Below are positions 59,417 through 64,000 of a DNA stretch of 64,000 nt, in pieces (position 1 is the stretch's first letter; every line of letters begins with the position of its first letter). The notes below the pieces were generated by a model. It was given only the letters and a program-made list of their open reading frames with translations. It was not told where the DNA came from and did no database searches. The position numbers and the translations under genes are program-made. Source of the DNA: Paratissierella segnis (GTDB taxonomy: Bacteria > Bacillota > Clostridia > Tissierellales > Tissierellaceae); the NCBI RefSeq assembly GCF_014385195.1, contig NZ_JACRTG010000030.1, forward strand, positions 62,001 through 126,000, written 5' to 3'.

Positions 59417-60688
59417 TTAGTACCATCCTCTTAATTTCATTACCTCTGCAACCTTTTTTACCGAATGCATGTAGGCTGCTTTTCTCATGGTAACATCGTG
59501 TTCTTCTTTTATCTTCCATATATCTTTAAATGCATCTATCATTGCAATTTCTTGTTTTTCTACTACGTCACTTTCTGTCCAATAGTAGCCGTACAAATTT
59601 TGCACCCATTCAAAATATGAGACTGTAACTCCTCCCGAGTTTGTTAATATGTCAGGCGATACCGGTATTCCTCTTCTTTCCAGTGCTTCATCTGCATCAG
59701 GAGTTATAGGACCATTTGCCGCTTCACATATCATTTTTGCATTTATTTTCTCCGCAACTTCTTCTGTAATTGCATTCTCCATGGCTGCAGGTATAAGTAT
59801 ATCTACATCCAACTTCCAGAAATCATCTAAGCTTATTAGCTCTCCTTTAGGATACTCTAAGAAGTTTCTGTTTCCTTTCTTATAGAAATAATCATATAAA
59901 TCTGCAAAATCTAATCCGTCTTTATTATAGATTGCATAAGTACCATAATTCGGTGTCCATTCTGCAACTGCTACTATTTTTGCTCCATGCTCTTGAACAT
60001 TCTTGACTGTAAAACTTCCAACATTTCCAAAACCCTGTATTGCAACTTTTGCACCTTTTAGGTCTATTCCATGCTTTTTGGCAAATTCTCTTGCAATAAC
60101 AGCAACTCCAAATCCTGTAGCTTCATTCCTTCCCTTAGAGCCGCCCCATTCAACAGGTTTACCTGTTATAACTCCAATTTCATTTTTTCCGGTTAATTTG
60201 ATATACTCATCAACCATCCATGCCATTATTTGTCCATTTGTATTTACATCAGGTGCCGGTACATCAATTTTTTCACCTAAATACTTATGTAATCCATCTA
60301 TATAACCTCTGGACAATCTTTCCAATTCTGCCTTTGATAACGTTTGCGGATCAACTGTAATGCCACCTTTTGCTCCGCCATAAGGAATCCCGGTAACACA
60401 GCATTTAAAAGTCATCCAAACGGATAATGCTTTTACCTCATCTAAATTTACAGCAGGATGAAATCTTACGCCTCCCTTCCCTGGTCCTATTGCGTCATTG
60501 TGGACAGATCTGTAACCTTTAAAAACTTTTACTGTTCCATCATCCATTTTGACCGGGATTGATAGCTCGATTACTCTTTGCGGTTCTTTAAGCAATTCAT
60601 ATACAGCCTTGTCCAATCCTAAAGAATCACAAGCCATTTTAATTTGCTTTTGTGCACTTTCCAATGGGTTAAGAATCTCTTTTGCCAA
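59417..60688 (-). CDS. gdhA: Glutamate dehydrogenase (Glu/Leu/Phe/Val family)
   Basis: This 423-residue cytosolic enzyme interconverts glutamate with 2-oxoglutarate and ammonia. The active-site Lys107 lies in PYGGAKGG, and the Rossmann motif GFGNVGS at 219-225. The end of the second Rossmann strand carries Glu243 (VAEWTPNYG) where many homologues have Asp-Ser-Lys-Gly-Gly; an acidic residue there favours NAD over NADP. Length and sequence fit the catabolic clostridial/archaeal type. It is a single-gene transcript with a strong promoter and sits just downstream of rex, so redox control is plausible. Confidence 0.93.
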   Translation of the reverse strand: MAKEILNPLESAQKQIKMACDSLGLDKAVYELLKEPQRVIELSIPVKMDDGTVKVFKGYRSVHNDAIGPGKGGVRFHPAVNLDEVKALSVWMTFKCCVTGIPYGGAKGGITVDPQTLSKAELERLSRGYIDGLHKYLGEKIDVPAPDVNTNGQIMAWMVDEYIKLTGKNEIGVITGKPVEWGGSKGRNEATGFGVAVIAREFAKKHGIDLKGAKVAIQGFGNVGSFTVKNVQEHGAKIVAVAEWTPNYGTYAIYNKDGLDFADLYDYFYKKGNRNFLEYPKGELISLDDFWKLDVDILIPAAMENAITEEVAEKINAKMICEAANGPITPDADEALERRGIPVSPDILTNSGGVTVSYFEWVQNLYGYYWTESDVVEKQEIAMIDAFKDIWKIKEEHDVTMRKAAYMHSVKKVAEVMKLRGWY

Positions 60689-60750
60689 AACAATTACCTC
60701 CTATTGTTCATTAAAAAAGGATCCTTTCACAAATCCTTTCATTATTAAAA

Positions 60751-60779
60751 ATTATAGCATACCTATTATTGCCAGTCAA
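60751..60779 (-). promoter_or_regulatory. Sigma-A promoter of gdhA, embedded in the rex terminator
   Basis: On the minus strand TTGACT (60779-60774) and TATAAT (60756-60751) are exactly 17 bases apart. The -35 lies in the loop and the -10 in the descending arm of the hairpin that ends rex. The start is expected near 60743, about 55 bases before the gdhA ATG. Confidence 0.85.
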
Positions 60780-60803
60780 TACTGCCCATAGGTATGCTAT
60801 AAT
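60751..60803 (-). terminator. Terminator of rex
   Basis: ATTATAGCATACCTA (60751-60765) and TAGGTATGCTATAAT (60789-60803) form a perfect 15-bp stem with a 23-base loop, followed on the minus strand by TTTTTAAT. It begins 7 bases past the rex stop. The long loop and the overlap with the gdhA promoter are unusual. Confidence 0.7.
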
Positions 60804-60809
60804 CTTATA

Positions 60810-61448
60810 CTATTTATTATCAAATTGATTTAAGAAATAAGAGAGTATAAACAAGCTATCATTTAGCCTAACATTTTCTACTACTATATTGTCCGGGTGT
60901 ACCAAGTCTACTGGAGCGAAGTTCCATATACCTTTAATTCCGGATTCTATATATATCTGTGCTATTATTTGAGCTGATTCCTTTGGAGTAGTGATTATCC
61001 CTATTTCTACCTTGTGATTTGCAATATAATCTTTTATAGTTTCAACGTCCAGAACTTCAATATCCCTAATTTTTAATCCTATCATTCTCGGATTCCTGTC
61101 AAATAAGCTCAATATTTTAAATCCCGCATCCTCAAAACCTTTATAATTTGCAATAGCCTGCCCTAAATTACCGGCACCAACTATTATTGCATTATATTTT
61201 TTATCCAGTCCTAGGATTTTACCTAATTCCCTATGCAAATCCTCTACATTATATCCATAGCCTTGTTGCCCAAATCCCCCAAAGTTATTTAAGTCCTGCC
61301 TAATTTGAGAAGCTGTAAATCCCGTTAAATTGCTCAACTCTTGGGATGAAATCTTTCTGATTCCCTTTTCTAATAACTCAGTTAAATACCTATGATATTT
61401 AGGCAATCTTCTTATAACGGTTATTGATACTTGTAAATCCTTTTCCAT
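60810..61448 (-). CDS. rex: Redox-sensing transcriptional repressor Rex
   Basis: This 212-residue repressor senses the NADH/NAD+ ratio. It has an N-terminal winged helix (RLPKYHRYLTELLEKG and SSQELSNLTGFTASQIRQDLNNFG) and a Rossmann domain with VGAGNLGQAIANY and FDRNPRMIG. The C-terminal swapped helix ends YFLNQF. In anaerobes Rex represses fermentation and alcohol-forming genes when NADH is low. It is transcribed alone from a near-perfect promoter, with a leader of about 127 bases that contains two small hairpins. Confidence 0.96.
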   Translation of the reverse strand: MEKDLQVSITVIRRLPKYHRYLTELLEKGIRKISSQELSNLTGFTASQIRQDLNNFGGFGQQGYGYNVEDLHRELGKILGLDKKYNAIIVGAGNLGQAIANYKGFEDAGFKILSLFDRNPRMIGLKIRDIEVLDVETIKDYIANHKVEIGIITTPKESAQIIAQIYIESGIKGIWNFAPVDLVHPDNIVVENVRLNDSLFILSYFLNQFDNK

Positions 61449-61582
61449 CTGCTTATCACCACCTCAAAACTTTCTATTTTCTAAATATTAAAACACAATC
61501 GCAATCATTAACCCAAGATTGCTTCACGGTTTAATAAATACATAATATAAAACCGCCTAGTTTGTTTAAGTTAGTTGCATTT

Positions 61583-61611
61583 ATTATAACATTTAGTTAT
61601 TTTCCTGTCAA
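61583..61611 (-). promoter_or_regulatory. Sigma-A promoter of rex
   Basis: On the minus strand TTGACA (61611-61606) and TATAAT (61588-61583) match the consensus fully with a 17-base spacer. The resulting leader contains a GCGGTTT/AAACCG pair and a GCAATC/GATTGC hairpin (61503-61524). Confidence 0.87.
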
Positions 61612-61645
61612 TTTATACATGGAGGTGGCAATAAGTATATTTTGT

Positions 61646-62515
61646 TTATCTATTTGCAAAAAGTTCTTCATCAGGTATTTTGCTTATTTCAATACCTACC
61701 ATGGCTTCACCTAAATCACGTGAAACCTCTAATAGGACTTTAGGATTATCATAATTTTTTACTGCTTCCACAATTGCTCTGGCTCTTTTTTCGGGATTTC
61801 CCGATTTAAAGATTCCTGAGCCCACAAATACTCCGTCACATCCTAATTGCATCATAAGAGCTGCATCAGCAGGAGTTGCTATTCCACCTGCAGCAAAATT
61901 CAAAACAGGCAAATTGCCTTTTTTTGCAACATCAACCACTAAATCATAAGGCGCTCCCATTTCTTTTGCGGCTGTCATCAATTCTTCCTTAGGCATATTT
62001 TGTAATCTTCTGATTTCAGACATGATAACTCTCATATGCCTTACAGCCTCTATTACATTCCCAGTTCCTGCCTCACCTTTCGTTCTGATCATGGATGCTC
62101 CTTCACCAATTCTTCTAAGAGCTTCACCTAAATTCCTTGCACCGCATACAAAGGGAACGCTGAAATCCTTTTTATCAATATGAAAACTATCATCAGCCTG
62201 TGTAAGCACTTCACTTTCATCAATATAGTGTACCCCTAGTTCTTCAATGATTTGTGCTTCGACAAAATGGCCAATTCTTACTTTTGCCATTACGGGAATA
62301 GACACTTCCTTCAGTATTTCTTCGATTAATTTTGGGTCGGACATCCTAGCTACTCCGCCATATTTCCGTATATCGGCAGGAACTCTTTCCAATGCCATAA
62401 CCGCTGCTGCACCTGCATTCTCTGCAATTTTAGCTTGCTCTGCATTGATTACGTCCATTATAACTCCGCCTTTAATTTTGCTGTTCAACTCAGACACTTT
62501 ATTATTCACATTCAT
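61646..62515 (-). CDS. pdxS: Pyridoxal 5'-phosphate synthase, PdxS subunit
   Basis: This 289-residue (beta/alpha)8 enzyme makes PLP from ribose-5-phosphate, glyceraldehyde-3-phosphate and ammonia. Family blocks VMALERVPADIRKYGGVARMSDP, VCGARNLGEALRRI and the phosphate site AAGGIATPADAALMMQLGCDGVFVGSGIF are intact. Normally pdxT, the glutaminase partner, follows in the same operon. Here the next gene downstream is rex, 198 bases on, and no pdxT is in the window. It must use free ammonia or a distant PdxT. Confidence 0.96.
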   Translation of the reverse strand: MNVNNKVSELNSKIKGGVIMDVINAEQAKIAENAGAAAVMALERVPADIRKYGGVARMSDPKLIEEILKEVSIPVMAKVRIGHFVEAQIIEELGVHYIDESEVLTQADDSFHIDKKDFSVPFVCGARNLGEALRRIGEGASMIRTKGEAGTGNVIEAVRHMRVIMSEIRRLQNMPKEELMTAAKEMGAPYDLVVDVAKKGNLPVLNFAAGGIATPADAALMMQLGCDGVFVGSGIFKSGNPEKRARAIVEAVKNYDNPKVLLEVSRDLGEAMVGIEISKIPDEELFANR

Positions 62516-62546
62516 CCTCCTATATATACATTTTATTATTATATAT

Positions 62547-62600
62547 ATTGTATCATGATACTTTTAGCAGTGTCAATACACTTTTTTAATAATATCGATA
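62547..62600 (-). promoter_or_regulatory. pdxS promoter with palindromes
   Basis: On the minus strand TTGACA (62576-62571) and TACAAT (62552-62547) are 18 bases apart. The perfect palindrome GTATCATGATAC (62550-62561) overlaps the -10, and the palindrome TATCGATA (62593-62600) lies about 17 bases upstream of the -35. These could be operators. No PdxR gene is nearby, and the assignment is inference. Confidence 0.6.
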
Positions 62601-62768
62601 CAGTATTGTAATTCACAAAGGAATCTACACTTTAAAAAAATTATAATAAATAATTTATAGTCGGGAATTATATTATTATAAGAAACTCATTAACAGAAAG
62701 TTCTTTTATTATTTTGATTAAAGTAGAGCTTTCCTATTCATTATAAAATAACTTTAGGAGGTCTTTTA

Positions 62769-62981
62769 ATGGCAAGTGCAGAACAACTTAGAAAAATTCC
62801 GCTTTATTGTGACAAATATTTGGTAGAGTCCATTGATGAACACAATCTAACAAACAGTGTAAGCGACAAACATGATAGCTGCATAAAATGTGCTCATTAC
62901 AATGAAAAAGGATTGTGTAACCTAGGATTAATTGACAAAGTTTTATCATCAATGTCAATGGAATTGGATTTCAAATCATAA
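62769..62981 (+). CDS. Small Cys-containing protein, unknown function
   Basis: This 70-residue soluble protein has a Cys pattern CIKCAHYNEKGLC in its second half plus Cys14, suggesting a small zinc- or metal-binding fold. I do not recognise the family. It is a real gene by other signs: TAGGAGG precedes the ATG by 7 bases and a perfect terminator overlaps the stop. It stands alone between the divergent pdxS gene and the ABC-F gene. Confidence 0.65.
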   Translation: MASAEQLRKIPLYCDKYLVESIDEHNLTNSVSDKHDSCIKCAHYNEKGLCNLGLIDKVLSSMSMELDFKS

Positions 62982-63010
62982 CACTCCACTTTAAATGGAG
63001 TGTTATTTTT
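62980..63010 (+). terminator. Terminator after the small Cys protein gene
   Basis: AACACTCCA (62980-62988) and TGGAGTGTT (62996-63004) form a perfect 9-bp stem with a 7-base loop, followed by ATTTTT. The stem includes the last bases of the stop codon. Confidence 0.85.
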
Positions 63011-63040
63011 GATACAATAAACATATTATATAAAATTCTA

Positions 63041-63092
63041 TACACTGTAACAAGTCCACCATTTATTAGTTCTCAGTAGAAATGACAGTGTA
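63041..63092 (+). other. Inverted repeat in the leader of the ABC-F gene
   Basis: TACACTGT (63041-63048) and ACAGTGTA (63085-63092) are perfect complements separated by 36 bases, about 30 bases before the ABC-F start. It may be an operator or an mRNA hairpin. There is no T-run after it, so it is not a simple terminator. Confidence 0.4.
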
Positions 63093-63124
63093 TGTAGGAT
63101 TTTCAGTAATTAGGAGATGAAACA

Positions 63125-64000
63125 ATGCCAATTCTTTCATGCAGCAATTTAATGAAATCATATGTTGTTGATACAATATTTGAAAATATAAGTTTTAATG
63201 TAGAAGAAGGAGACAAAATAGGTGTTATTGGTCTTAATGGAGCAGGTAAAACAACTCTTTTTAATATATTGTCCGGTGAATTGAATAAGGATTCAGGAGA
63301 AATATATGTTCAAAGGGATTTAAAAATAGGATATCTAAAACAACACGTAAATATAACAAGTGATAATACGGTGTTTCAAGAGTGTTTAGAAGTATTTCAA
63401 TACCTTATAGATATGGAGGAAAATTTAAGAGTTTTGGAACAAAAAATATCCATAGAGGGAAATAAAGGGGACTCCAATATCCTCAATTCTCTCATGGATG
63501 AATATGGTTCCCTTTCAGAAGAATTCTCAAATTTGAATGGCTATGGGTATAAATCAGAGATTAAAGGAATATTAAAAGGAGTAGGATTTAGCGACGATGA
63601 CATGGATAAGGATGTTAATATACTGAGCGGTGGACAAAAATCAAGGCTATCCTTGGCTAAACTTTTACTTACAAAGCCGAACCTTTTGTTATTGGACGAG
63701 CCTACCAATCATTTAGATATAGATGCTATATCTTGGTTAGAAAGATTTTTAAAGGAATATAGAGGAGCAACCCTTATTATATCCCATGATAGATATTTCC
63801 TAGATAATATAGTTAATAGAATCTTTCATTTAGAAAATAAAAATTTAACTATATACAATACAAATTATACAAAATTCATGACTCAAAGAAAAAGGGATTT
63901 GGATCTTTTAAAGAAAAAATATGAAGATCAGCAAAAGGAGATTAAACGACAAGAGGAAATCATAACTAGATTTATGAATTACGGAGGCTCTCGTTATATA
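63125..64000 (+). CDS. ABC-F family ATPase, N-terminal part
   Basis: The first 292 codons are present and the gene runs off the right edge. This soluble ATPase family acts on ribosomes instead of membranes. Domain 1 has Walker A GLNGAGKT near residue 37, signature LSGGQKSRLSLA and Walker B LLLLDEPTNHLD. It is followed by the switch SHDRYFLDN and the start of the charged interdomain linker (KRDLDLLKKKYEDQQKEI). The ATG follows AGGAG by 8 bases. It could be a housekeeping translation factor or an antibiotic-resistance type; the missing half would decide. Confidence 0.9.
   Translation, partial: MPILSCSNLMKSYVVDTIFENISFNVEEGDKIGVIGLNGAGKTTLFNILSGELNKDSGEIYVQRDLKIGYLKQHVNITSDNTVFQECLEVFQYLIDMEENLRVLEQKISIEGNKGDSNILNSLMDEYGSLSEEFSNLNGYGYKSEIKGILKGVGFSDDDMDKDVNILSGGQKSRLSLAKLLLTKPNLLLLDEPTNHLDIDAISWLERFLKEYRGATLIISHDRYFLDNIVNRIFHLENKNLTIYNTNYTKFMTQRKRDLDLLKKKYEDQQKEIKRQEEIITRFMNYGGSRYI

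Noticed and set aside
60724..60735. Rex half-site TTTGTGAA between the gdhA promoter and start codon
   Set aside because: Only one half of the TTGTGAA-N4-TTCACAA operator is present; the other arm reads differently, so Rex control of gdhA is not supported by sequence.
1..64000. CRISPR arrays, tRNA and rRNA genes, intact transposases
   Set aside because: I looked for regular spaced repeats, cloverleaf ends and transposase motifs on both strands by eye and saw none; short elements could still be missed.

Overview
The window is AT-rich DNA from a low-GC Gram-positive anaerobe, most likely a Clostridia/Tissierellia-type, amino-acid-fermenting Firmicute. The signs are strong AGGAGG-type ribosome sites with frequent TTG/GTG starts, HrcA/CIRCE control of groESL, a lysine riboswitch, Rex next to a catabolic-type glutamate dehydrogenase, and a 2-hydroxyacyl-CoA-dehydratase-type activase. 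The taxonomic placement is inference. I saw no rRNA, tRNA, CRISPR array or intact insertion sequence.

Region 1 (1-10785) is a sigma-54-dependent sugar island on the minus strand: a LevR-type activator, then PTS IIB, IIA, a GH4 6-phospho-glycosidase, PTS IIC and a ChbG/YdjC deacetylase. This is the gene content of an enterobacterial chb (chitobiose) operon under a different kind of regulator. A large secreted protein with a barrel-like core (8051-10123) has its own -24/-12 promoter and the same upstream activator block. Two decayed copies of the 3' end of the activator gene lie just upstream of the two sigma-54 promoters, so the regulator-enhancer-promoter unit seems to have been duplicated repeatedly.

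Region 2 (10786-19176) holds a lipoprotein, a DUF2935 protein, a two-gene ASKHA activase/DUF2229/dehydratase-like system, a small membrane protein, an orphan MNT nucleotidyltransferase and a DUF924 protein. Region 3 (19304-24258) is a two-component system convergent with an FtsX-type ABC exporter whose ATPase is frameshifted in its Walker A motif. Region 4 (24335-27167) is a lysine-riboswitch-controlled amino acid ABC importer. Region 5 (27604-30205) is a tandem mgtE pair, one member with an altered pore motif.

Region 6 (30615-38012) has guaB with a guaA that lacks the amidotransferase domain, a diguanylate cyclase, an ECF sigma/anti-sigma operon with two membrane proteins, and a permuted NlpC/P60-like protein. 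Region 7 (38049-42685) is an LSm-like protein, galE, galT, a HAD phosphatase and nagA. Region 8 (42780-49365) is groESL, a DUF3160 lipoprotein pair and an OGG1-like glycosylase, sprinkled with short inverted-repeat elements. Region 9 (49409-55888) is an ABC importer of the ferric/sugar-phosphate class with a YesMN-type two-component system. Region 10 (56002-64000) is a MacAB-like exporter, gdh, rex, pdxS without pdxT, a small Cys-containing protein and the start of an ABC-F gene.

Two ammonia-using enzymes (GMP synthase and PdxS) appear here without their glutamine amidotransferase partners, next to a glutamate dehydrogenase. This fits a cell living with abundant free ammonia, though the partners could lie outside the window.
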